A stretch of 64,000 bases of DNA, taken from positions 7,440,001 to 7,504,000 of the forward strand of contig NZ_CP136624.1 in NCBI RefSeq assembly GCF_032917945.1, in the 5' to 3' direction. This document shows, piece by piece, positions 26,731-35,550 of this stretch (its first letter is position 1; every line of letters begins with the position of its first letter). The position numbers and the translations under genes are program-made. The notes under the pieces are model-generated. The model was not told where the DNA came from. It searched no databases and worked only from the letters and a program-made list of their open reading frames with translations. The DNA comes from Bradyrhizobium sp. sBnM-33. Lineage in GTDB: Bacteria; Pseudomonadota; Alphaproteobacteria; Rhizobiales; Xanthobacteraceae.

Positions 26731-26872
26731 CCTGGCTGGGGCGGGAGGGATCGAACCTCCGAATGGCGGAATCCAAATCAGCTTGATTATTCAACGATTT
26801 CAAGGCACATTTGGAAAAAATGGCCGAAAGACGCTCCAGCAACTTCAATAGCTTGGCTGCCGTTTCCAAATG
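26731..26872 (-). repeat. tRNA-Gln 3'-half repeat, copy 2 (attachment-site-like)
   Basis: On the minus strand it reads TTTGGATTCCGCCATTCGG, then a paired T-arm (GGAGG-TTCGATC-CCTCC) and CGCCCCAGCCA. This corresponds to the anticodon-to-CCA part of tRNA-Gln(UUG). The D-arm and 5' acceptor strand are missing, so it is not a functional tRNA. It is better preserved than copy 1 at 23686 and in the same orientation. Confidence 0.65.
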
Positions 26873-27312
26873 AAAACAGCCCTTCCAGGGCAGCTTAAAA
26901 CGATCGATCGGCAAGACAGCCGCCTCTGGCGGTCTCGGGCCAGAGAGACAAAAAACGGGGCAGCTACTGCAGATGTACGAACTTTCGAGCGATCCGCGTT
27001 GTTATTCGCAGACTAGGGGCGTCTGCGCCAGACTTTCGCCCAGGACCGCGTGCCGTCCTTGCCGTCTGGGATGAAGCGCACTTCGATCTGCCGGTCCGCT
27101 TAAACTGCCCGCCGGAGATAACTCTGCATACCTTGCGCGATGGGCAGCAGCTCTAGCTCACAAGCAAGTTCGTTACCGAAAACAAAACGCAGTATCAAAT
27201 ATCCCGTCGCGGTATCCAAGGAATCACCGCTTTGTGCGGCGGAAGTCCGACGTCATCGATCACTTCGTCGGTGCAGGCGAGCAAAGTTGCCGCCTGAGCG
27301 GCGCAACGCTGA
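26873..27312. other. Intergenic region with possible minus-strand gene relics
   Basis: No complete gene is supported. Two short minus-strand stretches look like former coding sequence by codon pattern: one ending at 27013 (reads QIEVRFIPDGKDGTRSWAKV) and one around 27195-27295 (reads DEVIDDVGLPPHKAVIPW). Neither has a start or a recognised family. Confidence 0.35.
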
Positions 27313-28014
27313 CTAGTCGCTCGGCTGCTCGATCATTCCGGTGCGCTGAAAATACGACATGAGCATCTGGCAAATTAGCGCCCACGAAGTGCCGAAGCAC
27401 CAGCCCGCCAACACATCGCTCGGATAATGAACTCCGAGATATATGCGGCTGACTCCGACCAGCAGGGTAAGGATCGCGGCGGTCATTATAAGATGGATGC
27501 GAACAGAGCGGGAAGCTTGCGTTTGAGCAAGCATCAAGCCGAGCGTCAGATAGCAGACAGCCGAAATCGCTGCGTGCCCGCTCGGAAAGCTCAGCGTAGA
27601 GACCTGAGTGAGTTGAGCGACGAGATCGGGGCGCGCTCGCGCAAAGGCAAGCTTGAGAAGAGTATTGAGAATGGCGCCACTCAGGACCGTCGTCAGGACG
27701 AACAAACCGGCGTGGCGCTTGCCTATGGCAAAAAGGAACGTGGTCACAACCATGACCAGCAGTGCAAGTACCGCGGTACTGCCCAGTGCGGTGATGTCTC
27801 GTACAACGTCAAGCAACCATGGCGGCCCGATTGGCCGCGACAAGTCGGACGCATGGCGGAAGGCGACCATCAACCAACGGTCGAACGCGATAGGCTCTCC
27901 TTCGGTCACTTCCAGTGCGATGAACGCAAAACCGAACAGAAGAACGGCGACGAACAAGGTCGGAGCCCAAGACTTCAGATGCCTGGCAGCATTCTGCGAT
28001 TCAGTTGTACTCAT
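27313..28014 (-). CDS. PAP2-family phosphatase (membrane lipid or undecaprenyl-pyrophosphate phosphatase type)
   Basis: The 233-residue product has about six membrane segments and the three acid-phosphatase motifs of the PAP2 superfamily: KLAFARARPD, SFPSGHA with the catalytic histidine, and SRIYLGVHYPSDVLAG. It removes phosphate from lipid substrates at the outer face of the inner membrane. The substrate (phosphatidate, undecaprenyl pyrophosphate or other) cannot be told. ATG 28014 is chosen because GGAGG lies eight bases ahead; a TTG at 28038 is not supported. It forms a single-gene unit. Confidence 0.9.
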   Translation of the reverse strand: MSTTESQNAARHLKSWAPTLFVAVLLFGFAFIALEVTEGEPIAFDRWLMVAFRHASDLSRPIGPPWLLDVVRDITALGSTAVLALLVMVVTTFLFAIGKRHAGLFVLTTVLSGAILNTLLKLAFARARPDLVAQLTQVSTLSFPSGHAAISAVCYLTLGLMLAQTQASRSVRIHLIMTAAILTLLVGVSRIYLGVHYPSDVLAGWCFGTSWALICQMLMSYFQRTGMIEQPSD

Positions 28015-28299
28015 CTTCGTCGCCTCCGGGGAGTTCAACTTCCATCAGCCTCCAAAGAAAGGAAGTGAGGTTTGGCGGCTAAGCGAGCATTGGCAAGCGG
28101 ATTTATGCGCTTTGCCAAAGTCCACGCCGCGGCCCGAGCTGCGCGCCGGTTTCCATTCACGGCTACGTCGCCGCCACCAGGTTCGCGGGCTGCCTGACGC
28201 AGCGTTTCCGAAGGCTCGCCGGGCTTGTAGCCCGGATGCCGGGATTGAATCACCTGGCCGACACTTGCCGCACGCATGACGTCACCAAGCGGGATCATC

Positions 28300-28602
28300 G
28301 TGGTGCCCGTGGACTACAGCGGGAGCAACGATGCCGTCCGGCGGGATGACCTGGCGGACGTCGTGCACGATGCGCTGCGGCGTCAGCCGAAACCGATCCT
28401 CCGTCGACCGCTCGGCGAGGCGGGCAAGGATCCTTTCCCGCAAACCCAGCAATGCCTGACCATCGGGGAGCTTGCCTTCGAGGCGATCGGCCAGGCAAGC
28501 GAGGCTCGCGCCGACCTCGCCGACGATCTCCGCCTGCGGGAAGGATACCTGTTCCACCGTCGCCGGCGTGATGCAAAAGATCGTCATCGCCGACCTCGAC
28601 AA
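28300..28602 (-). pseudogene. Fragment of a thiamine-pyrophosphate-dependent acetolactate synthase-like gene
   Basis: About 85 codons match the middle of acetolactate synthase large-subunit-type proteins: TPATVEQVSFPQAEIVGEVG, LADRLEGKLPDG, LRERILARLAERSTEDRF and TPQRIVHDVRQV..DGIVA. Neither the N-terminal TPP-binding half nor the C-terminal half follows. Immediately downstream on the same strand the frame around LGDVMRAASVGQVI resembles a piece of a zinc-type NADP oxidoreductase, so two relics seem joined. The region has no working gene. Confidence 0.65.
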
Positions 28603-28769
28603 GGCATATGCCGGCTGCCCGAAAAATCTTCACGGGGGGATGCAGACCGGCCCCCGGTGGATAGCAACAATCTCGTAGCCTAGCCGCTCCGACGACGGCG
28701 GCCTGAAATCACAATCTGTTCACGGAGAACGAACATATTCCGTATTTTTACGGTCAGACAATCGCAAAT

Positions 28770-28815
28770 AAACAAAAAACAAAAGGCCACGCGGGCATTA
28801 CACCGCATGGCCTTT
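28770..28815 (-). terminator. Rho-independent terminator of the HU gene
   Basis: On the minus strand, AAAGGCCATGCGG and CCCGCGTGGCCTTT form a stem interrupted by one mismatch around a short loop, followed by TTGTTTTTTG. It lies about 135 bases after the HU stop codon. Confidence 0.8.
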
Positions 28816-28950
28816 GCGAGACAGTTCCCCTAGGCCCTCCAGAGAATCCGTCTCGGGGCGCATAGTGTGCGGGTGGAGGTGTCTGTCTAGGGTGTTATGG
28901 AATTACCCACAGTTCAGACGAACGAACACGCCTCAACCAACCCGCCCGCC

Positions 28951-29247
28951 TCAAACAGCGTCTTTAGCAACCTTCAGGGGTGACGCCTTGACCGACTTGC
29001 TGGCTGGCTTGGCCGCGAACTCCATAGGCTCTTTCGTAAAAGGATTTACACCGCTGCGGGCTTCAGTAGCAGGCTTGTTCACGACCGACATTTTGACGAA
29101 ACCGGGAATGATGAACTCGCCAGATTCATTCAGCTCCTTATAGCCCACAGTCGCCATCTGCTCGATGACGGCCTTTACGTCTCCCTTGGAAACCTGTGTT
29201 CCGTCTGCAATTGCATCAATCAACTGGTTCTTGGTCATCTTGGCCAT
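28951..29247 (-). CDS. HU-family DNA-binding protein
   Basis: The 98-residue product is a histone-like HU/IHF family protein: MTKNQLIDAIADGTQVSKGDVKAVIEQ as the helical body, a shortened beta-arm region (SGEFIIPGFVKMSVVNKPATEARSGVNPFT), and a lysine/alanine-rich tail (PASKSVKASPLKVAKDAV). It would bend and compact DNA as a dimer. The beta-arm lacks the usual RNPxTG form; it reads ARSGVNPFTKEP, which is typical of the smaller HU-like subgroup of rhizobia. ATG 29247 has AAGGA ahead. A strong terminator follows. Confidence 0.85.
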   Translation of the reverse strand: MAKMTKNQLIDAIADGTQVSKGDVKAVIEQMATVGYKELNESGEFIIPGFVKMSVVNKPATEARSGVNPFTKEPMEFAAKPASKSVKASPLKVAKDAV

Positions 29248-29889
29248 GATGGATTCCTTTGCGGCGGCTCAGAACAATTTAAAGCGCATGAGCTACGCGG
29301 AGTGCGTCACTCTATCTAAAGCGCACAAAGCCACGCAGCTCGCTTCTCGTTCATGCCTATGGTCATGAAGTCACCGGGCTTAAAACCCATCAAGGCGTAA
29401 AACGCAAGGAGCAGCTCGGCGTGTTCCGTACCTGGCTTCTACTAGCTTTCCTTTGATTGAACCATCGCCCAAATCTTCGCTTCGGACTAATGGTCCACAG
29501 GCGCGGCAATGCAACTTACTGCAGGTACCGTTGCGCGTGCTAGACGAACCGGAGGGATTACACGGTACGTGCCAAATCGCTTCTCTTCGGGCCCGGCAAA
29601 CTGATCGAATGATGTTGCCCGTTGGCACTTAGCTGACACGGCTTTTTCAGCGAACGTCCGCATTGCGCCGATACTGTTGAAAACTCTCTTCAGGATGGCC
29701 AACGAAACTCTTAAGCGCGCTGGTGGTTTGGCTTGCGCCGGGAGCTCTTCGTACCAGCGCCTGAGGTGGCTCGTAGCTCAAAAAGTTAGCTAATGGCCTC
29801 ACTTTGGCGAGGCTTTCCGAGTTGCTCACCTTCGACTTTTTCAATGATATCGGCCCAAAAGCGGACTTGCTATCAAAATTTGACGGACT
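29248..29889. other. Intergenic region between HU and a small unknown gene
   Basis: About 640 bases with only short overlapping frames on both strands, none with a ribosome binding site or recognisable protein pattern. The part next to 29247 must contain the HU promoter. I see nothing else. Confidence 0.4.
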
Positions 29890-29901
29890 TAGGAGTAGTT
29901 C

Positions 29902-30138
29902 ATGACATGGACCTTGGCTCCGATACGAGAAGCTGTGAGGGCGGGCAAGGACGCGCTCTACATTCGCGAACTGATTGCGGAATTGATATCATCGGGCGTT
30001 GACCGCGATGAGATTTTCGCAGCGCTGACTGATTTGAAAAACGGACTTCGAAGTGTTGGGGACGAGCGTTCGGAGGATCTTGTGGCGGACGTGATGGACT
30101 TTTTCGTTGGCTGGTGCGCGCCGGCCAATCGGCTCTGA
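29902..30138 (+). CDS. Small acidic protein of unknown function
   Basis: The 78-residue soluble protein (MTWTLAPIREAVRAGKDALY) is mostly predicted helical with many acidic residues in its second half. ATG 29902 has TAGGAG seven bases ahead, which supports translation. No family is recognised. It stands alone in a region of decayed genes, so it may be an accessory gene; the downstream neighbour is a broken sulfatase. Confidence 0.5.
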   Translation: MTWTLAPIREAVRAGKDALYIRELIAELISSGVDRDEIFAALTDLKNGLRSVGDERSEDLVADVMDFFVGWCAPANRL

Positions 30139-30147
30139 ACAGTCGAA

Positions 30148-30569
30148 CTAGACGCCTCGACGGATATTAGGTGTCGTAATTCGATTGTGATCGGTCAGCG
30201 CCCATTCCAACAAAGCCTCGCGCATGCTCGTGCGCTCATGCTCGCAAGAAAGGCACCGCGATCTGCGAATTCAGACGGATCGGTCACCAGATCAAACAGC
30301 ATCGGCCGAAAGCCTGGCGCGTGGATATTTTTCCAACGACCGTCGAACGCCATGAACAACGGCTGCGGCTAATCGGTTGAGCGCGACGTGCCTCTTGCAT
30401 CGCATAGTCGTATTCCGAGACTACGACTTTCCGCCATTGCACCGGCTCCCGTCCCCGCAACCAGGGCGTCAGCGACTGTCCTTCGAGTATGACGTGCTGG
30501 CTTCCCGCCAAACCAGTCAACGAAGGTCGGCGCCAAGTCCATCGTCTCTACCAACGCAGCGCACGCCAC
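30148..30569 (-). pseudogene. C-terminal remnant of a sulfatase / phosphonate monoester hydrolase-type gene
   Basis: Three frames on the minus strand together read as the end of an alkaline-phosphatase-superfamily sulfatase: ALVETMDLAPTFVDWFGG, LEGQSLTPWLRGREPVQWRK, VVVSEYDYAMQEARRA, and finally MREALLEWALTDHNRITTP to a stop at 30148. At least two frameshifts separate these blocks. The 5' part, with the catalytic formylglycine motif, is missing; sequence related to an IS110 element takes its place at about 30570. Confidence 0.75.
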
Positions 30570-30643
30570 AGAAAGCCGAGGAGTGCCGCGAGCAGGCGGA
30601 GAAGCCGATCAGTCCCATTGACAGCGTGGCGTGGCTGTGTCTG

Positions 30644-31468
30644 TGGACGCCCCGCCAGACGCAAGCGGTCGCACCGAGCTTCTGCTTGCCGCCTGTCGAT
30701 CTTCGAAGAGGCGTGAGACCGAGCCAAGCCGCGAAGTCACGGCCTTTTGCGAAGGTCTCGGCCGGCGGTGCTAGAGCGGCGATCGCGGTGACAGAGATTG
30801 GGCCAATGCCGGGAACGGTCAATAGCCTGCGGGATACTTCGTCCTCGCGAGCACGTCGCGCGATCTCCCTGTCAAGATCTGCGATCTTGCCATTGAGGGG
30901 CGAGCAGGTCTAACATCAATCGAAACATGGCGTGGGCCGCTTTGGGAAGCGAGCTGGCCATATCATCTTCTTCGATCAGGTCGGCAAGCATCGCCACATG
31001 CGACGGCCCCTTAGGTGCGACCCAACGATATTCAGTGAGGTGTCCCCGGATCGCGTTGATGAGCTGCGTTCGCTGCCGCACTAACAGGTCACGGGTCCGA
31101 AACACCAGACCCGCCGCCTGTTGCTGTTCGCTCTTCACGGCCACGAACCGCATGCTCGGCCGCTGCGCTGCTTCGCAAATCGCCTCAGCATCGATCGCGT
31201 CGTTCTTCTGCCGCTTCACGAACGGTTTTACATAGGCGGGCGGGATCAGCCGAACTTCATGGCCAAGCTGGGTGAGCTGACGGGCCCAGTGATGTGCTCC
31301 ACCACATGCCTCCAGCGCTACCGTGCAGCTCGGCTGGGCTGCGAAGAAATCCAGCAGCCTTCTACGACTGATCCGCTTGCTGAATATCGCTCGCCCCCGC
31401 CCGTCCGCTCCATGAGCGTGGAAAACATGCTTGGCGATATCGAGACCGACTGTGATAACCTCTGACAC
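30644..31468 (-). pseudogene. IS110-family transposase, frameshifted and C-terminally degenerate
   Basis: The start is GTG 31468 with GGGAGG ahead. The N-terminal DEDD domain reads ITVGLDIAKHVFHAHG, ALEACGGAHHWARQL and KRQKNDAIDAEAICEA, as in IS110 transposases. The frame breaks near 30905 (LLDLLAP). The next frame continues with LTVPGIGPISVTAIAAL and FAAWLGLTPLRRSTGGKQKLG, the Transposase_20 part. The end after GATA does not match the family, so the last residues are lost as well. Confidence 0.8.
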
Positions 31469-31541
31469 GGACGCCTCCCTTAAGTGGTGCTCAACACCTC
31501 CACTTTGGCACATCGATGCCGTCGGCGGGGCGTCCACCCCA
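30644..31541 (-). mobile_element. Degenerate IS110/IS1111-type insertion sequence
   Basis: The region carries an IS110-family transposase relic and is bounded by a 14-bp inverted repeat: GTGGACGCCCCGCC at 30644-30657 and its complement at 31527-31540. Inverted subterminal repeats point to the IS1111 subgroup. The transposase is frameshifted, so the element should not move by itself. It lies next to the truncated sulfatase and about 50 bases from an IS1182-type copy. Confidence 0.65.
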
Positions 31542-31590
31542 TCATAACTCTGGTGGTGTCACGCAACGAGGTTGATGTCCGCTTTGGTAC

Positions 31591-33080
31591 GATTCCGTTG
31601 AAGAAGTCGGCCCGCGAGCGAGGCGAGCCGCAAATGCGGCACAGCCGACCGCTTCTCAGGCCGGATTTGGCTGCGGCATTGGGACCAGCTTGGCTAGTTT
31701 CCGGAGGTTCTGGGCGGTTGCTGCAAGGAGGAACTCGTCGCGAGCCCCGTTTGGTCCACGTAATCGCAGTCGGTCGAGCTTGAGAATGCGCTTGAGGTGA
31801 GCGAACAACATTTCGACCTTCTTACGTAGCCGTCGCGATGCTCGACCTTCCCAGGATTTAGCAATCGCCCGCGCCATGTCGCGGGCTCTCTCATGGATCG
31901 AGCGAGGCACCTTTCGAGCAGGCGTGTTCGGGCAGCAGTGTGGCCTCAAGGCGCAGGCGTCACAGTCAGCCTTGCTCGCTCGATAAAGCAACGTCTCGCC
32001 ATCATTCACACGTGTCCCTGTTGTGGTCAGCGTCTTGCCGCCAGGACAGATATAGACGTCGCTGACTGGATCGTAGTTGAAGTCCTCCCGTGTGAAGGTC
32101 CCATCCTTGCGCGCTGATTTGTCGAACACGGTCACATGCGGCTCGATGCCGTGCTCATCGACCAGCCAGCCCAGCATGTCGGCTGAACCATAGGCGCTGT
32201 CACCGAGAAGCCTGGACGGGTGAAGACCGAAGTTCTTTGCGGTCCGCTCGATCATGCGCTTGGCAGCGAGAACTTCTGCCTGCCGGATCGCTGTGGTCGG
32301 CTCAACGTCGACAATGATCGCATTTTCCACATCGATCAGATAGTTCGTGGAGTAGGCAAAGAAAGCCTGTCCGCCATGGGCACCGGTCCAGCGCGCGGCA
32401 GGATCAGCCGGTGAGATGAACTTGGGGACGATCTCGGTCGCGGCCCCAAACGCCGCATCGTCCAGGACAGCTAGATACTCGTCGACGGCACGGCTTGCGG
32501 CTTTTGGCGGCAACCCCTTTTCGCCCTCGACGCCGTTCTGCCGGTTAGCATCGGCCTTGATCAGGCTAGCATCGACCGCAAAGCCTTCTCCGCCAACCAG
32601 ACCCTCGTCGATGCAGCGGCGCAAGACGTCTTCGAACAGCCGTCGCAGCAGATCACTATCGCGGAAGCGGCCATGTCGGTTCTTTGAGAAGGTCGAATGA
32701 TCGGGCACGTCACCATCGAGCCCAAGGCGGCAGAACCAGCGGTATGCCAGGTTGAGGTGAACCTCTTCGCACAGGCGCCGCTCCGAGCGGATGCCGAAGC
32801 AGTAACCGACCAACAGCATCCGGATCATCAGCTCGGGCGCGATCGAGGGCCGCCCGATCGTGCTGTAGAAGGGGGATAGCTCTCGCCTTAACCCATCGAG
32901 GTCCACGAACCTGTCGATCGATCGCAACAAATGATCGGCCGGAACGTGCCGCTCGAGCGAAAACTCATAGAACAACGCGACCTGCTCAACTCGCTGATGT
33001 CCCATCATGATTCAGTCCTCTCGCAACGACTGAATCAGCGAACATCAACCAGCGCAACCGAAGACTTTTTCAACACAATC
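31591..33080 (-). mobile_element. IS1182-type insertion sequence, copy A
   Basis: The element of 1490 bp has imperfect terminal inverted repeats (GATTCCGTTGAAGAAGTC at 31591 and GATTGTGTTGAAAAAGTC read inward from 33080). It is flanked by a direct repeat GTAC on both sides (31587-31590 and 33081-33084), a 4-bp target duplication. The target is the loop of a palindromic repeat (GTCCGCTTTG on the left, TAAAGCGG on the right). Three more copies lie at 53739, 55997 and 57533. Copy A shares base T at 32013 with copy D, against C in copies B and C. Confidence 0.9.
31656..33008 (-). CDS. IS1182-family DDE transposase, copy A
   Basis: The 450-residue product has an N-terminal DUF772-type domain (PELMIRMLLVGYCFGIRSER), the DDE catalytic core (FAVDASLIKADANR, LLGDSAYGSADML, VEMLFAHLKRI), and a cysteine cluster CDACALRPHCC between them. 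It catalyses cut-and-paste or replicative movement of the element. ATG 33008 is preceded by GAGAGGA. The reading frame is intact and the same in all four copies in the window, so recent activity is likely. Confidence 0.92.
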   Translation of the reverse strand: MMGHQRVEQVALFYEFSLERHVPADHLLRSIDRFVDLDGLRRELSPFYSTIGRPSIAPELMIRMLLVGYCFGIRSERRLCEEVHLNLAYRWFCRLGLDGDVPDHSTFSKNRHGRFRDSDLLRRLFEDVLRRCIDEGLVGGEGFAVDASLIKADANRQNGVEGEKGLPPKAASRAVDEYLAVLDDAAFGAATEIVPKFISPADPAARWTGAHGGQAFFAYSTNYLIDVENAIIVDVEPTTAIRQAEVLAAKRMIERTAKNFGLHPSRLLGDSAYGSADMLGWLVDEHGIEPHVTVFDKSARKDGTFTREDFNYDPVSDVYICPGGKTLTTTGTRVNDGETLLYRASKADCDACALRPHCCPNTPARKVPRSIHERARDMARAIAKSWEGRASRRLRKKVEMLFAHLKRILKLDRLRLRGPNGARDEFLLAATAQNLRKLAKLVPMPQPNPA

Positions 33081-33084
33081 GTAC

Positions 33085-33458
33085 TAAAGCGGCGAGATTA
33101 CTGCGCAGCAGCGAAATGACGCGGTGGGCCAGATGAGACGAGAATGCCCAGCGTTGAGGTGGAGTCATCGTTCGACCCTGCAAAGCTCCGCAGAGGATTG
33201 AACTTTCATCACTCGCTAGGTCTTTTTGGAGCGCGATCAACGATGAGGGGTGTCGCCAGCTGAACGAGGTGCACCATTCCCATCACTCTTATTGGCGACA
33301 CGGCCGGTCAAACTTAGGTATGCCCTCCTCTGCAAAAGATTACATACGGATCAACCTCTGTTCAGTTGTCCGGTCCACCTCTCACGATTACGCTTGGTGA
33401 GGAACCTGGTAGTGGGCGGCACGTGAGCTGCTCCGCACTGCCATAAGGGAACACCAAC
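33085..33458. other. Intergenic region after IS copy A
   Basis: About 370 bases without a supported gene. The first 20 bases are the right arm of the palindromic repeat that received the IS. The remainder shows no clear hairpin, operator or coding stretch; the promoter of the YiiX-like gene should lie near its right end. Confidence 0.35.
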
Positions 33459-34310
33459 GTGAGGGACGACATGGGCTCGTTGTTCGGCAATGTCGGACGC
33501 TTGATTGCCCGGCTGCAGCAGCCAGTCAGCTGTGAGCCGCCCGCTCCAAACGATTTGACCGCTTTACGCGAGACCCTGCGACCCGGCGATGTCTTGCTGG
33601 TCGAGGGCAAAGGTCGTATCTCGGGCAGCATCAAATATCTCACTCAGTCGGCTTGGTCGCATTCGGCGTTGTACGTCGGGCCGATCGCCGACGCAGAAAC
33701 CGAGGGCGAACCCCACGTCCTGATCGAAGCCAATATCGATGAAGGAGTCGTGTCGGCGCCGCTGTCGAAGTATCTGCATTGTCGAACCCGAATCTGCCGG
33801 CCGGTGGGCCTCACCCAAGCGGACTGCGAGACGGTCTGCCGCTACCCTTCCGAACGCATTGGTCTCGGCTACGACTTCAAGAACGTCATCGACCTGATGC
33901 GGTATCTATTGCCAAGTCCGGTAACGCAGCGTTGGCGTCGCCGAACGATCGCGCTCGGTTCCGGCGATACCAGCCGCATCATCTGTTCTTCGCTGATTGC
34001 GCAAGCTTTCGACGCCGTGCGTTATCCGATCCTGCCCGAGATCAAGCGCGTCGAGGGCGAGACAGGGCGGCGCGAAGTCGCCGAGATCCGTCACTCGTCT
34101 TTTTATGCGCCACGCGATTTCGACATTTCGCCCTACTTCATGGTCATCAAGCCCACGCTCGCGCGCGGCTTTAATTACAAAGACATGCGTTGGGCCGACC
34201 TTGCCCAAATTCACTCCGCGCAGGTCACGCTCGCTCCAGAAATCAAAGGCGAGCGCGATGAGGCGGCCAGTACGCCCGAATTTCCCGGTTTCGCGACCTT
34301 CGCGGCATAG
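33459..34310 (+). CDS. YiiX/YaeF-type permuted NlpC/P60 (papain-like) hydrolase
   Basis: The 283-residue product has the circularly permuted papain-like layout. The histidine comes first (SAWSHSALYVG, His68) after RPGDVLLVEG, and the cysteine comes late (IICSSLIAQAF, Cys176). Such enzymes act as amidases or acyl-ester hydrolases on peptidoglycan or lipids; the substrate here is unknown. No signal peptide is visible. GTG 33459 has AAGGGA eight bases ahead; ATG 33471 with GAGGGA is an alternative. The next gene starts 19 bases later, so the two probably form an operon. Confidence 0.8.
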   Translation: MRDDMGSLFGNVGRLIARLQQPVSCEPPAPNDLTALRETLRPGDVLLVEGKGRISGSIKYLTQSAWSHSALYVGPIADAETEGEPHVLIEANIDEGVVSAPLSKYLHCRTRICRPVGLTQADCETVCRYPSERIGLGYDFKNVIDLMRYLLPSPVTQRWRRRTIALGSGDTSRIICSSLIAQAFDAVRYPILPEIKRVEGETGRREVAEIRHSSFYAPRDFDISPYFMVIKPTLARGFNYKDMRWADLAQIHSAQVTLAPEIKGERDEAASTPEFPGFATFAA

Positions 34311-34329
34311 GCAAAGAAGGAGTGGCGAC

Positions 34330-34602
34330 TTGATTGATCCAACAAGCATCGCGGACGGTTACGAGCAACCAATCAACTGGGCACGGATTGTCGTTCTTGT
34401 CGCGGTTGCGCTGCCGGTTGTTAGCTTTCTTTTGGAGAAGAGATCAGGCGCGAGCCGTCGCATACCCCTGAAGATAGGAGAACGTGTCCGACTGAATAGC
34501 GGAAGTCCGGTCGGTTTAGTTGTTGATATTGGTGAGCTAGTGACCATCGCCTGGCCGGCAGGAGAAGCAACGTTTCACCCGGAATCTTTGCACCGCGTCT
34601 AG
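34330..34602 (+). CDS. Small membrane-anchored protein with a DUF2158/YodC-like domain
   Basis: The product of 90 residues has one N-terminal membrane segment (about 15-33, WARIVVLVAVALPVVSFLL). A small beta-rich domain follows (IGERVRLNSGSPVGLVVDIG, VTIAWPAGEATFHPESL) that resembles the SH3-like YodC family. The start is TTG 34330, with AAGGAG eight bases ahead; no ATG is available. It follows the YiiX-like hydrolase closely and may serve with it at the membrane. The function is unknown. Confidence 0.6.
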   Translation: MIDPTSIADGYEQPINWARIVVLVAVALPVVSFLLEKRSGASRRIPLKIGERVRLNSGSPVGLVVDIGELVTIAWPAGEATFHPESLHRV

Positions 34603-34872
34603 CGCATCCGTCAATACTCGACGAACTTGGGCTTGCGTTTTGGCTGCGTTGTGCGCCTCCTCACAGTCGTCACCGTTGCCGGTCGGTTGCTCGTACGCGC
34701 TGCTAGCGCGTGCCACAACGTGTGGCTCACCAATTTTCGTCCGGATACATTGCTAAGCCATGTTGCGCTGGTGCGCATGGATTTCAACACGCGAGAGCGG
34801 AGCCGCTGTCATACTGCATCGCTCAAATCGGAAACGTTGCACTCTAGAGCGGAGCAGTCGATAGTCCGCTAA

Positions 34873-34992
34873 TGGGATGGTCCGGCCGTGCTCCGGCCCT
34901 GCCAGCACGAGAAGCTGGCAAGGGGCGCTCAAGACAAGGAGCACGCCATGTCTCAGAAAATCAACGCAGCGATCGCCGTGATCGGCGAAGTA
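34873..34992 (+). mobile_element. 5'-end fragment of an IS110-family element
   Basis: About 120 bases match, nearly base for base, the start of the IS110 relic on the opposite strand near 50775-50895. The shared part includes the untranslated leader GGGATGGTCCGGCCGTGCTC and the first transposase codons MSQKINAAIAVIG. The rest of the transposase is absent. It is a truncated relic. Confidence 0.75.
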
Positions 34993-35550
34993 CGTGCGCC
35001 CGTAAAGTTCTGCCGTTAACCCGGCTGCAGCGGGCCTAGCCAGCTACTGGGCAGCTGAGCACTATACTCAAGAGCGTCTAATAAACGTCCATTCGCCAGT
35101 TAGTAGCATCCCATCAACGCAAATAAAAATATCGGATATCATTCTAGCCACGGCGGAGCCAATGTCCTCAACCAAGAGGCCGCCCCGCGAAATATCTCCG
35201 AAGTGAAATCCATACCGGCTAAACCAATTCGTCCGGAAAGGCTCGGACCTTGTAATATCGAGCCTGAACTCGTCGAATTCGCCAATTCGATGCCAAGCGC
35301 TGCGCGGGTTCTATTTGCCGATGTTGCGTGCGTTCCAGATCGCAACCACCTGCTCGCCTGATCGGAATAACACCCCAAACACTACCATCAAGGTTCAAGT
35401 CGTCGGGAAGGACGGGCTCAACCCTGCCGGTCCCAAAATGCTTGATAAGGACTCAGAGTTTGGCCCCAAGAACGGCAACATCTAAGCTGGGCTTCTAGGC
35501 CCTCATGCTTGTTCTCGCGGCTTCGCTGCACGCTAGGAGCGAGATGGGAG
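34993..35550. other. Non-coding or relic region with a tts-box-like motif and an open frame
   Basis: No intact gene is supported. The motif at 35039-35058 (GCCAGCTACTGGGCAGCTGA) resembles the rhizobial type III secretion tts box GTCAGCTT-N-TCG-N-AAGCT-N-A at 13 of 17 fixed positions. About 60 bases later a frame of 85 codons (35112-35363) without a start codon reads HPINANKNIGYHSSHGG, with later ISEVKSIPAKPIRPERLG. It could be the N-terminal relic of a secreted effector, which is speculative. Confidence 0.25.

Noticed and set aside
26731..26872. A possible tRNA-Gln gene
   Set aside because: Only the 3' half from the anticodon is present; the D-arm and 5' acceptor strand are missing.
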